A DNA stretch of 64,000 nucleotides from contig CAZZCG010000013.1 in the NCBI GenBank assembly GCA_964653145.1, forward strand, positions 1-64,000. The letters are read 5' to 3'. Origin of the DNA: Pseudocalidococcus sp964653145. Lineage in GTDB: Bacteria; Cyanobacteriota; Cyanobacteriia; Thermosynechococcales; Thermosynechococcaceae. Positions 51,995 to 61,279 of this stretch are shown in pieces. Below the pieces are notes generated by a model, which saw only the letters and a program-made list of their open reading frames with translations, did not search any database and was not told where the DNA came from. Numbering within the stretch: position 1 is the first letter of the stretch; the number at the start of each line of letters is the position of its first letter. A program made the translations under genes and the position numbers.

Positions 51995-52101
51995 TGCCAC
52001 CTCCAGGCCCCAAACCCGTTAAGGTGATCCTAGAATTTTGGTTTTAAAAATTTACTGAACTGTCGAAAATCTTAATGATGTCCCTTAGAGCGAGCAAAAA
52101 A

Positions 52102-54489
52102 TTAGGTTAATTGCCCATACATGGCCCAAATTGCCATCGGTCGTAAATACATACAGGCCCGAAATGTACCCACTGCGGTAATCGCTTCTGGAGTCCGAAA
52201 TTGCAGGCCATTGTCATAAATTTGCTGAATTACCGTTTGCGTCAACTTCCAGGCCCCATCCTTCATCCCCATTTGATATAAAAACGCCGCCAAGCCATAG
52301 TTAATTCCAATCCAAACTTCCAGGGGATGGGTCGCATTGGGTTTTTCTGGAGAGCCATCGGGTAACAGGCCATTCGCTGCCCCAAATTGACCGTTATGGA
52401 AGTTCAAAAAGCAAACATCGTAAACGGTTTTAAGAGCTGATTCTGCACAGTCTATGGGAACTACATCCGGCAAATTCAACAAGCGGGCATAGTATTGACC
52501 ACACAGCTGATCCGCCATCACAACTTGGGAGTTACTGTCACTATCCAGGCGATAAAACTGACCATTCCAAAGTTTGGCTTGATACGTTGGCCGGGATTGA
52601 GTTAACCAGGCCTGCCATTTTTCTTGTTCTGGTTTCGTGTTGATTCCCTGGGCTTCTAACCGTTGGGCAATCGCTAAGGCAGCTTCCAAGGCCGCAATCC
52701 ACAGGCCCCCACAGTAAGCACTGACCCCTTTGAGTTGCCAGTCATCATAGGTTTGATCCGGCGCCCCACTGTTTTCCGGCAAGCCATCGCCATCGGTATC
52801 AAAGGTTTTCAAGTAATCTAAACTACTGACAATTGAGGGCCAGCAAGAGATCAAGAACTCAAGATCCGTTGCCCCTGTTAACAGGTAATCCCGATAGACC
52901 AAGAGGACAAAATCTGAGGCTAAATCTTTCCAGAGGTTGCAGTCTTGATAGCTGGTGTAATTACTAGCTTCCCAGGGATGTTCATTGGGGGCGCCGAGAT
53001 CATGGGGCGTGGCCTGGGCAATTTTGCGAGGGGCTTTGTGGGCTGTTTCTGGATCGCCTTGATAGTAGTAGCCAATAATCCGCAGTTTCGGGTCTTCTGT
53101 GGGAATCGCTCTAGCAAAGGCCCGCATCACCCCTTTTTCCAACTCTGGCCACAAGTAGAGCAGAGCAAAAGAACCATACAACCGCACATCTAAACTTTCA
53201 TACCAGCGATAGTCTAAACATTCCAAAACGGCATATTGTCCCAAGGGTTCCAGTTCCGTTGCTGCTGTCCACAAACTGCCACCGCTGGTGAGGTCATAGA
53301 GTTCATTGATCAACGCCATTTTGAAGTCATCGGGCCAATGGGGATGGTCAAGAATCGGCTGTTGCCAGGCCTGGATCTGTGCTCGCCATTGCTGATAGTT
53401 TTCTAAGGCAGTTTGGGCAATTTTTTCAGCATTGGTTCCAGACTGATCCCAAAAATCCGTGTAACGGCGGAAGTAGTTAATATCTGGAGCAAATTCAGTT
53501 ACGGGCAAATCCCAGGCCAGGACAAAGGGAATTTCTTTAGATTCACCGGGAGCCAACGTAAACCGCACTGCCAAGGCCGCGCCAATTTGTTCAGAATCAG
53601 TTGCGGGTTGCTTGTTTTGAATATTGCTCAGTGATCCATCTTGACTAAACGACTCCCACAGATCTGCCCCATCTCCAATCGGGTTCCAGCGGGTATGATA
53701 AAAAATCTCGAAACCATCTTGAACAGGTACTGATAACGCCCATTCACCTTCCCCTTCTTTAATCGTTGAGTTCGGATCGCGGTGACGTTGAAGTAAACAA
53801 CTGGCCTGGGTTTTGGATTGATTGAAGCTGTTATAATTGCCCTCACTTTGCCCTAAACGCGGCGTGTAATCATAAACCGGACTCCCATCATCCCGGATGC
53901 GAATTTCGGAAGCGGGCGTGGCGTTACTAAACCAACCGACTAGATTTTGCCAACTGAGCATAATACTCAACGTTATGGGCTGATCCGTGGGGTTATGGGC
54001 CGTCCAGACAAAGATCCCAATCGGATAACTGGTTTCTTGATAGTTGTGGGGAATAATCGGGGAAAACTGCTCACAGGTTAATGCAGTCTGAAATACCCCT
54101 TGATACTGAAACCAACTGCGGGGATAAAGCGCGCCATAGGTACCTTGATGTTGCGGATACCACTGCCAGGCCCCGAGGGTTCCATCACTAGGCGATTCAG
54201 TACATAACGAATAGGCCTGGGATAGCTCACCCACCTGCTCAAAAACAGAAAACTGACAGCCCGGAATCGTTTGAAAAATATGTTCACCGCCATCCAAGTG
54301 CCAAAGGTTAAAATCTCCCCGTGACGACCGACCAATACAGCCCGCGCCAAATCCGCCCAGGGGCATTCCGTGCCAAGGGCCATCGTCCAAATTACTGGCA
54401 TAGCGGACGGTATAAGGCTTTTCCCACCCTAAACCAATCGGTCGTTGCCAGGCCTGGGGCGGAATTTGAGCAAGAGGATCAAGGTTCAA
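52102..54489 (-). CDS. GH116 family beta-glucosidase (GBA2-like)
   Basis: 795 residues with the two GH116 domains. The N-terminal beta domain has GPWHGMPLGGFGAGCIGRSSRGDFNLWHLDGG (about 36-68). The catalytic (alpha/alpha)6 domain has the nucleophile region INELYDLTSGGSLWTA (Glu) and the acid/base region GAPDQTYDDWQLKGVSAYCGGLWIAALEAA (Asp), both intact by comparison with the family. GH116 includes bacterial beta-glucosidases and the animal non-lysosomal glucosylceramidase. No signal peptide, so it is cytosolic; the substrate in cyanobacteria is unknown. The start MNLDPLAQIPPQAWQRPIGLGW is typical. Confidence 0.88.
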   Translation of the reverse strand: MNLDPLAQIPPQAWQRPIGLGWEKPYTVRYASNLDDGPWHGMPLGGFGAGCIGRSSRGDFNLWHLDGGEHIFQTIPGCQFSVFEQVGELSQAYSLCTESPSDGTLGAWQWYPQHQGTYGALYPRSWFQYQGVFQTALTCEQFSPIIPHNYQETSYPIGIFVWTAHNPTDQPITLSIMLSWQNLVGWFSNATPASEIRIRDDGSPVYDYTPRLGQSEGNYNSFNQSKTQASCLLQRHRDPNSTIKEGEGEWALSVPVQDGFEIFYHTRWNPIGDGADLWESFSQDGSLSNIQNKQPATDSEQIGAALAVRFTLAPGESKEIPFVLAWDLPVTEFAPDINYFRRYTDFWDQSGTNAEKIAQTALENYQQWRAQIQAWQQPILDHPHWPDDFKMALINELYDLTSGGSLWTAATELEPLGQYAVLECLDYRWYESLDVRLYGSFALLYLWPELEKGVMRAFARAIPTEDPKLRIIGYYYQGDPETAHKAPRKIAQATPHDLGAPNEHPWEASNYTSYQDCNLWKDLASDFVLLVYRDYLLTGATDLEFLISCWPSIVSSLDYLKTFDTDGDGLPENSGAPDQTYDDWQLKGVSAYCGGLWIAALEAALAIAQRLEAQGINTKPEQEKWQAWLTQSRPTYQAKLWNGQFYRLDSDSNSQVVMADQLCGQYYARLLNLPDVVPIDCAESALKTVYDVCFLNFHNGQFGAANGLLPDGSPEKPNATHPLEVWIGINYGLAAFLYQMGMKDGAWKLTQTVIQQIYDNGLQFRTPEAITAVGTFRACMYLRPMAIWAMYGQLT

Positions 54490-54950
54490 AGGTGGATTCC
54501 CCTGGGACTGTAAAGATTCTCAATTATTCTAAGTGCCAATGCTGACTAAACTCACCTGTCAATCGTGGGGACGTTCGCCGACCAAAATTTGAGTGGTGCA
54601 GCAAAGGGCAACAGCTATCATTAAATTTCCAGCACATATTTTGCCTCTAGAGAGCCAGAGAGTCCTGAATTTGGTCAGTGTTGCGCGTAACCAGTTATGG
54701 CCTGGTCTGGAGAGATTTGAACAGATCGGAATTACCGGTGTTTTCATCCCTAGGCAAACATCCGAATAGTCTATCGAGTTGGGAGTTTTTTGATAAATTG
54801 TTAAGTGCCCGGTAGCAGCTTAAACCCCTAATGCCCCAATTCAGTAATCCAGATTTTGATGCCAAGATTGAAGCTACCATTCACCAAAAACCAGCAACAC
54901 CTAACCCCTCGAAATAAACTTTTCTCAATTTAAGTTGGTATCTCCCCATT
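54490..54950. other. 461-nt intergenic region between GH116 and sufS
   Basis: Separates two divergently transcribed genes, so both promoters should lie here. The open frames in it are short and show no family resemblance. No hairpin or SufR-like palindrome was recognised. Confidence 0.5.
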
Positions 54951-56210
54951 ATGACCCTGACGCAAACCCGCCCCCTTGCTGACTTTGTTCGAGCCGATTT
55001 CCCGATTCTTCAGCAGCAGGTTCATGGTAAACCCCTGGTTTATTTAGATAATGCCGCCACCTCCCAAAAACCCCAGGCCGTAATTCAATGTCTTAATGAT
55101 TATTACCAGGGGTATAACGCCAATGTGCATCGGGGGGTACATACCCTCAGCGACAAAGCGACCACGGCCTATGAAGGCGCCCGAGACAAGGTTGCGGAAT
55201 TGATCAATGCTAAATCTCGCCAGGAAATTATCTATACCCGCAATGCCAGTGAAGCAATTAATTTGGTGGCCTACAGTTGGGGGTTGAGTCAATTGGGGCC
55301 TGGGGACGAAATTATCCTCACCGTGATGGAACACCACAGTAATTTAATTCCCTGGCAGTTAGTGGCGCAAAAAACCGGGGCAGTGTTGAAGTTTGTCGAG
55401 TTAGATGACCAGGAGTCTTTTAGTTTCTCCCACTATCAATCCCTGCTCTCCGATAAAACCAAACTTGTCTCTGTGGTACATGTTTCCAATACCCTCGGTT
55501 GCATCAATCCCGTGACGGAAATTGCCGAATTAGCCCATGCCGTTGGAGCCAAAGTTCTCATTGATGCCTGTCAAAGTGCCCCCCACATGAAGCTCGATGT
55601 CCAGACCATGGATTGTGATTGGCTCGTAGCTTCCGGCCATAAAATGTGTGCGCCGACGGGGATTGGGTTTCTTTACGGTAAATTAGACCTTCTCCGCTCG
55701 ATGCCGCCATTTCTGGGGGGTGGGGAAATGATTGCCGATGTCTTTCTTGAACATGCCACCTATGCCGACTTGCCCCATAAATTTGAAGCAGGGACCCCAG
55801 CCATTGGGGAAGCCATTGCTTTGGGGGCAGCAGTGGACTATTTAACCTCGGTGGGTATGGAGGCAATTCATGATTACGAGGCCGAGTTAACCCAATACCT
55901 CTGGCAGAGGCTCAGTGAAATTTCGGCCTTAAGGCTTTTGGGCCCGGCTCCAGATACTAGAGGCTATGGGCGAGCGGCCTTGGTCAGTTTTACAGCAGGT
56001 GAGGTCCATCCCCATGATCTATCCACAATCTTGGATCAAGCGGGCATTGCCATTCGGGCGGGCCACCATTGCACCCAACCCCTGCACCGCTGCCTAGGTG
56101 TCCAATCCACTGCACGGGCAAGCTTGTATTTTTATAATACGTTTGCAGAAATTGATTCTCTGGCGGGGGCGCTGCAAGAGGCGGTAGACTTTTTCGGTGC
56201 TATCTTCTAA
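54951..56210 (+). CDS. sufS: Cysteine desulfurase SufS
   Basis: A 419-residue PLP enzyme of the group II desulfurases. The PLP lysine lies in DWLVASGHKMCAPTGIGFLYG (about 223-243), and the persulfide-forming cysteine in RAGHHCTQPLHRCLG (about 366-380). PLVYLDNAATSQKPQAVI and NANVHRGVHTLS are other family signatures. It supplies sulfur for iron-sulfur cluster assembly by the SUF machinery. The rest of the suf operon is not adjacent here. A small membrane protein gene starts 20 nt downstream and may share the transcript. Confidence 0.96.
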   Translation: MTLTQTRPLADFVRADFPILQQQVHGKPLVYLDNAATSQKPQAVIQCLNDYYQGYNANVHRGVHTLSDKATTAYEGARDKVAELINAKSRQEIIYTRNASEAINLVAYSWGLSQLGPGDEIILTVMEHHSNLIPWQLVAQKTGAVLKFVELDDQESFSFSHYQSLLSDKTKLVSVVHVSNTLGCINPVTEIAELAHAVGAKVLIDACQSAPHMKLDVQTMDCDWLVASGHKMCAPTGIGFLYGKLDLLRSMPPFLGGGEMIADVFLEHATYADLPHKFEAGTPAIGEAIALGAAVDYLTSVGMEAIHDYEAELTQYLWQRLSEISALRLLGPAPDTRGYGRAALVSFTAGEVHPHDLSTILDQAGIAIRAGHHCTQPLHRCLGVQSTARASLYFYNTFAEIDSLAGALQEAVDFFGAIF

Positions 56211-56230
56211 ATACGAGTGGAGGGCTTTCG

Positions 56231-56443
56231 ATGCGCCCCAAAGATTTATTTTTACCCGGCCTGGTGGTTGTATTGATTTACATTGCCTGGGGTGCGGCGA
56301 TTCCAGGCCCCATCGGTGGCTTTAGTCAATCTTTGCGCAGTGGTGCCAATAGCTGGTTATCGAGTTTATTTTCTGGATTTGAAACCTTTAACCCCCATGA
56401 CCGCACCCAGCGAGAAGTTGATCGACTCGAACCGAAGCCATAA
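56231..56443 (+). CDS. Small membrane protein (70 aa)
   Basis: MRPKDLFLPGLVVVLIYIAWGAAIPGPIGGFSQSLRSGANSW begins with one hydrophobic helix, and the remainder is short and soluble, ending DRTQREVDRLEPKP. The ATG is preceded by GTGGAGGG. Not recognised as a named family. It is co-directional with sufS (20 nt) and the LapA-domain gene (62 nt), and is probably transcribed with both. Confidence 0.65.
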   Translation: MRPKDLFLPGLVVVLIYIAWGAAIPGPIGGFSQSLRSGANSWLSSLFSGFETFNPHDRTQREVDRLEPKP

Positions 56444-56505
56444 TTTGGGCTATTCCCCAGTGTTAGGAGTCCCTGGGATGTCTGAGCATAAACATAAAGG
56501 ACGAT

Positions 56506-56712
56506 ATGGTTAAATTTTTGATGCTCGGGACAGTGGCAGTGGGGTTAGGAACCATTGCGATTTTTTCAGTTCAAAATGCCAGCCCCACGGTTATTAGCTT
56601 TTTAATGTTCCAATCCGTGGCTTTGCCTCTAGGCGTGGTACTGACGGCCAGTGTCATGGTTGGGTTGTTCATCCCATTGTTGCTACTCTCGGGGCCTGGG
56701 CAACGGTCTTAA
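56506..56712 (+). CDS. LapA/DUF1049-domain small membrane protein
   Basis: A 68-residue protein with two membrane helices: MVKFLMLGTVAVGLGTIAIFSVQNASPTVISFLMFQSVALPLGVVLTASVMVGLFIPLLLL. The pattern hydrophobic - F-x-x-Q-N - short loop - hydrophobic with G-x-x-x-G is the DUF1049 (LapA/YciS) signature, found in lipopolysaccharide-assembly-related proteins and widespread in cyanobacteria as small integral proteins. AAAGGACGAT precedes the ATG. Confidence 0.78.
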   Translation: MVKFLMLGTVAVGLGTIAIFSVQNASPTVISFLMFQSVALPLGVVLTASVMVGLFIPLLLLSGPGQRS

Positions 56713-56772
56713 AAACAAAAGTATCGGAGCTTTGAATTCCTTGATTGGAAGTAATTTTATCAACACCAAGAA

Positions 56773-57420
56773 TTAAGGACACAAGCGGTTCATCTTCCAG
56801 GCCCCAGTGGCGTCAGACCATTCAAAGCACAGCCGATCATGGAGTCGATTGGGCCGACCTTGCCAAAACTCAATTAACCGGGGTTGAACACAATAGCCGC
56901 CCCAGTGATCCGGTCGCGGGATGGGGGGTTGGGGATATTTAGCTTGAATCTTCGCAAGGGCCGATTCTAGGGTGGCATAGTCCTGAATCACATCGCTTTG
57001 TGCCGAAGCCCAGGCCCCCCACTGGCTGCCAAGGGGACGACTTTGGAAATAGCCATCAGACTCTTCGGGGGAAATTTTGCTCACCGTTCCCTCAATACGA
57101 ACTTGACGTTCTAACTCGGCCCACCAAAACACCAACGCGGCCTGGGGATGGGCAGCTAATTCCTGACCTTTACGGCTGAGGTAGTTGGTAAAAAAGACAA
57201 ATCCTCGATCATCCACGTGCTTAAGTAACACCATCCGTGCCGCAGGGAAATTGTCAGGGGTCAGGGTGGCCAGGGTCATGGCGTTGGGTTCCGGTAATTC
57301 AGCGGCCACTGCTTCCGTAAACCAGGCCTGGAATTGGGCAATCGGATCCGACAAAACATCCGCTTCTAACAATCGACGCAAGCGATAGTCTTGGCGTAAA
57401 TCTGCAATATTAATCGTCAT
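56773..57420 (-). CDS. pdxH: Pyridoxamine 5'-phosphate oxidase
   Basis: 215 residues of the FMN-dependent PNPOx fold. AMTLATLTPDNFPAARMVLLKHVDDRGFVFFTNYLSRKGQELAAHPQAALVFWWAELERQVRIEGTVSKI contains the FMN-contacting strands, followed by RPLGSQWGAWASAQSDVI and an ending QGRPNRLHDRLCFEW typical of PdxH. It oxidises pyridoxine or pyridoxamine 5'-phosphate to pyridoxal 5'-phosphate, the cofactor used by SufS encoded 0.6 kb away. It is convergent with the LapA-domain gene. Confidence 0.95.
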   Translation of the reverse strand: MTINIADLRQDYRLRRLLEADVLSDPIAQFQAWFTEAVAAELPEPNAMTLATLTPDNFPAARMVLLKHVDDRGFVFFTNYLSRKGQELAAHPQAALVFWWAELERQVRIEGTVSKISPEESDGYFQSRPLGSQWGAWASAQSDVIQDYATLESALAKIQAKYPQPPIPRPDHWGGYCVQPRLIEFWQGRPNRLHDRLCFEWSDATGAWKMNRLCP

Positions 57421-57644
57421 AACCCCACGGCAAACTTAGCTATCTTAATTATCTATGTTTCTAGAAAAGGCTTCCAGGCCCTGGCAATTCTTGCAGCCTC
57501 TTTGACAGAGAACCTTGGGAGAGGGCGTCATCGGGGCCTGGTCACATCCCATCGGGTCAAATAGGCAATGGTTCTTCAGTCTATGGGCAAACTCAGCCTA
57601 GGCTCGAAACAGCTAGAATTCTCAACATTACTCAGAAACGGGGA

Positions 57645-58172
57645 ATGAGAATGCTGCGTCTGCTGAACACTGCAACTTTAGCCATCCTCCTCAGTTCAGG
57701 CATCCCCCCAGTTTTCGCCCAGGCCCCATCCTCGTTCTTTCGAATCTTTAGCCGCCCAACTAATCCCACCACCTGCAACACCAAAGACTGCTGGCTCGAA
57801 GCAACTCAGACCTGTACCCCCAAACAATTTTCCATGGATGTCTCCATAGGCATAGCTGCGGCCGATAGCATTTTTGAACTTTGGGGGCCAACAGCAACGG
57901 GAGCATGTATCTCCTATCAGTTAATCCAGAGCTTGGCGGCCTTTGGTCAGGGTGTTCCGGATGGCGCTGGCATGGAAATTATCTGCCTCTATCCCCAACC
58001 CCGTGACCTGACCTTCGAGTGGGAAGTTTTCTTCGGCCAGCGAGCGGGAACCTTTGGTGGTACGGGCGGAATCGTGGATCCACAAACTGGAATCAGTGTG
58101 AGCAGCAAGACCATTAATGATCGGGAAGTTGCCCAATGTGCCATCAGAATGCCTAACATCCCCCAATCTTGA
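57645..58172 (+). CDS. Hypothetical exported protein
   Basis: 175 residues. Signal peptide MRMLRLLNTATLAILLSSGIPPVFAQA, probably cut after AQA. The mature protein has six or so cysteines (TTCNTKDCWLEATQTC and later ones), suggesting disulfides in the periplasm, and a central amphipathic region (ISYQLIQSLAAFGQGVPDG). No family recognised. GGGG precedes the ATG. The potassium channel gene starts about 24 nt downstream, possibly co-transcribed. Confidence 0.65.
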   Translation: MRMLRLLNTATLAILLSSGIPPVFAQAPSSFFRIFSRPTNPTTCNTKDCWLEATQTCTPKQFSMDVSIGIAAADSIFELWGPTATGACISYQLIQSLAAFGQGVPDGAGMEIICLYPQPRDLTFEWEVFFGQRAGTFGGTGGIVDPQTGISVSSKTINDREVAQCAIRMPNIPQS

Positions 58173-58195
58173 GCCCCAACTATCCACCACCAACT

Positions 58196-59131
58196 ATGAA
58201 ACAGTCAGCCCCCATGGCCGCCACCTCGGCATCGAATCTGATGACTCCCGATGGCCAGGTTAAAATTCCTCGCCGGGGGGCCACTTCACCGTTATTAGAC
58301 CCCTATCATCGCTTGCTGGCCCTCTCCTGGCCCAGTTTCTTTTTCTTTGCGATTGGCTTATTTTTCCTGGTGAATTGCCTTTTTGCCCAGTTGTATCTCT
58401 GGGGTGGTCACTGTATTACCAACACTCGCCCTGGACATTTTGGGGATGCATTTTTCTTCAGTGTCCAGACGATTGGAACCGTTGGCTATGGGGTGATGGC
58501 ACCGGATACAGACTACGCTCACGTGGTGGTTTCGGTGGAAATTTTGACCGGTCTACTGGGGTTTGCCCTGATCACTGGCCTGGTATTTGCGCGATTTGCC
58601 CGGCCCACTGCTCGGGTTTTATTTAGCCATGAGGCCCTGATTGCCCCCCACAATGGCATACCAACCCTCATGTTTCGGATGGCCAATCAACGGGGGAATC
58701 ACATTTTAGCGGCGGAAGTGCAACTGGTAGCCCTTCTAAACGAAACCACTGCTGAGGGGGAACAATTACGCCGTTTCTATGACTTGCCCCTAGTTCGCCA
58801 CCATTCCCCTGTCTTTGGCTTGAGTTGGTTAGCCCTGCACCCCCTGACGGCCGATAGCCCCATTGCCCAGATTAGTCCCACTTGGATCCAGGCCAAAAAC
58901 CTCGTCCTCTTGGTGACATTGTCGGGAATCGATGAAACCCTGGTGAATCAAGTTCATGCGCGCCATGCCTACTTGCCGGAAACCATTTGCTGGGGGCGGC
59001 GGTTTGAGGATGTTTTAGTGCGCAATCGCCAGGGGCAACTCTATTTGGATCTCCGGCGTTTTCACAGAACTCGTCCAGATTCCATCGAACCCAACTTGTC
59101 CAACCCAACGCCTCAGTCAACCTCCGAATGA
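58196..59131 (+). CDS. Inward-rectifier potassium channel (KirBac-like)
   Basis: 311 residues. Two membrane helices (about 46-68 and 112-134) flank the pore with the selectivity filter TIGTVGYG at about 92-99. The cytoplasmic part is the immunoglobulin-like C-terminal domain of Kir channels (TLMFRMANQRGNHILAAEVQLVALL ... GLSWLALHPLTADSPI ... IDETLVNQVHARHAYLPETICWGRRFEDVLV). It should form a K+-selective tetramer. ATG 58196 is chosen over the upstream TTG at 58169. Confidence 0.93.
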   Translation: MKQSAPMAATSASNLMTPDGQVKIPRRGATSPLLDPYHRLLALSWPSFFFFAIGLFFLVNCLFAQLYLWGGHCITNTRPGHFGDAFFFSVQTIGTVGYGVMAPDTDYAHVVVSVEILTGLLGFALITGLVFARFARPTARVLFSHEALIAPHNGIPTLMFRMANQRGNHILAAEVQLVALLNETTAEGEQLRRFYDLPLVRHHSPVFGLSWLALHPLTADSPIAQISPTWIQAKNLVLLVTLSGIDETLVNQVHARHAYLPETICWGRRFEDVLVRNRQGQLYLDLRRFHRTRPDSIEPNLSNPTPQSTSE

Positions 59132-59378
59132 CCCGGTTGAGCCCCAAAAGCCTCGGCACAGTCCCCAGCAATTGCCAAGATGTTAGAATACGGGGCCAAT
59201 TCAGCTTACGGCGGCGTTTTCTGGCTTTGAGCCTCCAGAATCAACCCAGTTAGGAGTTTTTATAAACAAAGAACTCTCCAATCCCACTCCCAGCGCTTTT
59301 AAGTATTTCTCTGATTCAGGGCCACCCAATCCGACCATCCGTTGAACTCTCTCCAATCCTTTTACAGTTCCTCCTTCA

Positions 59379-59765
59379 ATGCCCCCAGTTGACCAGCCCA
59401 CTGAGCTTTACCTTGTCCACCCCAAGCAACTTCTGGGCCTGGTGCATTTGGAAACTGCCCCACAACCCGGAACCTTTTTGACCCACGCCGGGGCCACCTA
59501 TGCAGTTTTGGAACGCCGCCATCGCTATCAATTGCGCTCAGGTCGGTATCAACTCCACAAAATTGCTCTCTACCTCCAGGCGGTTCCCCAGCAGGCCGAG
59601 TCGGAATTTATCCCCCAGGCCTGGAGTATTGGCGATAGAAGTTGCCGCTTTAATGCCCAATCTCCCCTGTTGCGTTGTGCCGTTAACCCCTGTGGCCCCT
59701 GCCAAGGCTGTGCCGACTATCAGCCCCTAAATTCCCATGACTCCCAGGCTGCCAATCACTCTTAG
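59379..59765 (+). CDS. DUF6464 family protein
   Basis: 128 residues: ELYLVHPKQLLGLVHLETAPQPGTFLTHAGATYAVLERRHRYQLRSGRYQLHKIALYLQAV, then WSIGDRSCRFNAQSPLLRCAVNPCGPCQGCADYQP. The paired C-terminal cysteines look like a small metal or disulfide knot. It is a cyanobacterial family of unknown function. Assigned from pattern, not from a search. Its start overlaps an antisense open frame (59201-59401) that I do not regard as a gene. Confidence 0.75.
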   Translation: MPPVDQPTELYLVHPKQLLGLVHLETAPQPGTFLTHAGATYAVLERRHRYQLRSGRYQLHKIALYLQAVPQQAESEFIPQAWSIGDRSCRFNAQSPLLRCAVNPCGPCQGCADYQPLNSHDSQAANHS

Positions 59766-59841
59766 CTGGAATGACCCAATTGGCAGAGGTCAGGGATCAG
59801 CGCAGATAATGCATGCAGGCCAAGCCCTTTAAACAAACTCG

Positions 59842-59861
59842 GGAGGATCATTGCCGCCTCC
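59842..59861 (+). terminator. GC-rich hairpin after DUF6464
   Basis: GGAGG (59842-59846) pairs with CCTCC (59857-59861) across a 10-nt loop, followed by TTATTCCCC. The stem is short and the T run poor, so it is only a possible terminator for the DUF6464 transcript. Confidence 0.25.
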
Positions 59862-60021
59862 TTATTCCCCCTTAAGTAGAATTTATGTATAAAGTCGGCC
59901 TGGGAATCAGCTTGGTATAGTGTTCTGTAAGAGCTTGACCCTTGCGGCCGGCTGGTAAGATTTCCCCAGTTTTAGCTCCTTTGGCCTTCCCTAATTGTCT
60001 TAAAGACTTTGGCACTGTCCT

Positions 60022-60930
60022 ATGTTGCACCTTGTTTCTGACCAGGCCCACACCTTCTTAACAACTTATTTTCTTATAGGAATAGGATTAACAGGAGTCA
60101 CTGTATTTAGTGGCATCTTGAAAAAAAGTTATGAAGGTCCCCTCAAACAGGCCTGGGATGTGGTGACGCACCTTAAAGGCGAAAAACAAAACTTAGTCAC
60201 CCAGGTTTCGCAACTTCGGCGGGAATATCGCTACCAGGCTGAGCAACTTGAAACCTATAAGCAACAGGCCCAAGCCTACGAGTCACAACTGGCCAGCCTG
60301 CAATCCCGCTATTCCCATCTGTCCGAGGAGTACGAGAGCCTCCAGGCCAGTTATCAAAGCCTCGAAGAAGCCCGGGACGAAGAACTTCGCCAACGCCAAC
60401 GGGAACTGAACCACGCCCAAGCCGAGATTGCCGAACTCCACTCCCTGTTAGAGCGGGCCAACTACGACAATGAACAACTCCGGGAACATTACCAGGCCCA
60501 GGAACAAGCCTTGGTTGAGCAAACTTCGGCCCACAGTCAGCTCCAGGAAAGTTATCGCCTCTTGGAATCCGAGCAAATCACCCTCAACACCCAATGGCAG
60601 ACCACTAAAACTGAGTACGTCAACCTCCTTGAGAGCTACCAAGAGCTTCAGAATACCCTCGAAGAATTACAACAGCAGCACCAGCTTACCCAAGTTGAGT
60701 TAACTGCCCTGGAGTCGGAAGTGGGAGAAGCCATCGGTAACAGCAAAAGCTTACGGGAAGAAAATGACTGGTTAGAATATCGGTTGCAGAAACTGCGGTT
60801 TTGGGAATGGCTCATGGGTGGCTGCAATAATTTTGTCCCCCGCTCTAAATCTCTGCTGACGTTCTATGTGGGTGTCCCGCTCCAGGCCTGGTGGCAAAGC
60901 GTCATCAATCCCGCCTCCTCCCAAACCTAG
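60022..60930 (+). CDS. Membrane-anchored long coiled-coil protein
   Basis: 302 residues. One N-terminal helix (TYFLIGIGLTGVTVFSGIL, about 14-32) is followed by about 200 residues of Gln/Glu-rich coiled coil (about 45-260: LKGEKQNLVTQVSQLRREYRYQAEQLETYKQQ onward), then a short C-terminal segment with hydrophobic residues. It resembles bacterial structural or scaffolding coiled coils; no specific family is recognised. It is followed by a small membrane protein (7 nt) and a GTPase (3 nt), so the three are an operon. Confidence 0.75.
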   Translation: MLHLVSDQAHTFLTTYFLIGIGLTGVTVFSGILKKSYEGPLKQAWDVVTHLKGEKQNLVTQVSQLRREYRYQAEQLETYKQQAQAYESQLASLQSRYSHLSEEYESLQASYQSLEEARDEELRQRQRELNHAQAEIAELHSLLERANYDNEQLREHYQAQEQALVEQTSAHSQLQESYRLLESEQITLNTQWQTTKTEYVNLLESYQELQNTLEELQQQHQLTQVELTALESEVGEAIGNSKSLREENDWLEYRLQKLRFWEWLMGGCNNFVPRSKSLLTFYVGVPLQAWWQSVINPASSQT

Positions 60931-60937
60931 AATCCCC

Positions 60938-61276
60938 ATGAAACCGGCAACTCGGCTCTGGCTTTATCTGTCACTAATTCCGGTCTTTGGCCTGATCCCG
61001 GCGATTTGGACGTTGAGACAACGGGATATTCCCCACCCCCAACGGCAAACGAGTCGATTGGTGATTGTCCTTGGCCTGGCCTGGTTCTTGGGGTACGGAG
61101 GGTTAACCTGGGGAGCCGCCGCCACGGAAACTTGGCCCGAAACCACCTTGCTTTTTTTTAACAGCCTCTGGACCTCTGGGTATTTCTTAACCCTGTTTTG
61201 GTTAATGATCCGCCTCAATCGCAATCAAGCCTTGAGCTTGCCCTTCTTTAGTTATTTCGCCAAGTATTTGCCCTAA
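60938..61276 (+). CDS. Small membrane protein between coiled-coil protein and GTPase
   Basis: 112 residues, three predicted membrane helices: LWLYLSLIPVFGLIPAIWTL, LVIVLGLAWFLGYGGLTWGA and LLFFNSLWTSGYFLTLFWLMIRL. ATG 60938 is preferred because the longer open frame (from 60866) is coding sequence of the preceding gene in another phase. Not a recognised family. Its tight spacing to both neighbours indicates co-translation. Confidence 0.7.
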   Translation: MKPATRLWLYLSLIPVFGLIPAIWTLRQRDIPHPQRQTSRLVIVLGLAWFLGYGGLTWGAAATETWPETTLLFFNSLWTSGYFLTLFWLMIRLNRNQALSLPFFSYFAKYLP

Positions 61277-61279
61277 TCC

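Noticed and set aside
54559..54880. Two short minus-strand frames in the GH116-sufS gap
   Set aside because: About 60 codons each, no motifs and no ribosome-binding sites; treated as chance.
59201..59401. 66-codon minus-strand ORF (VGLGGPESEKYLKALGVG)
   Set aside because: Protein-like composition but overlaps the DUF6464 start, has no recognised family and no neighbouring transcript on that strand; kept only as an open question.
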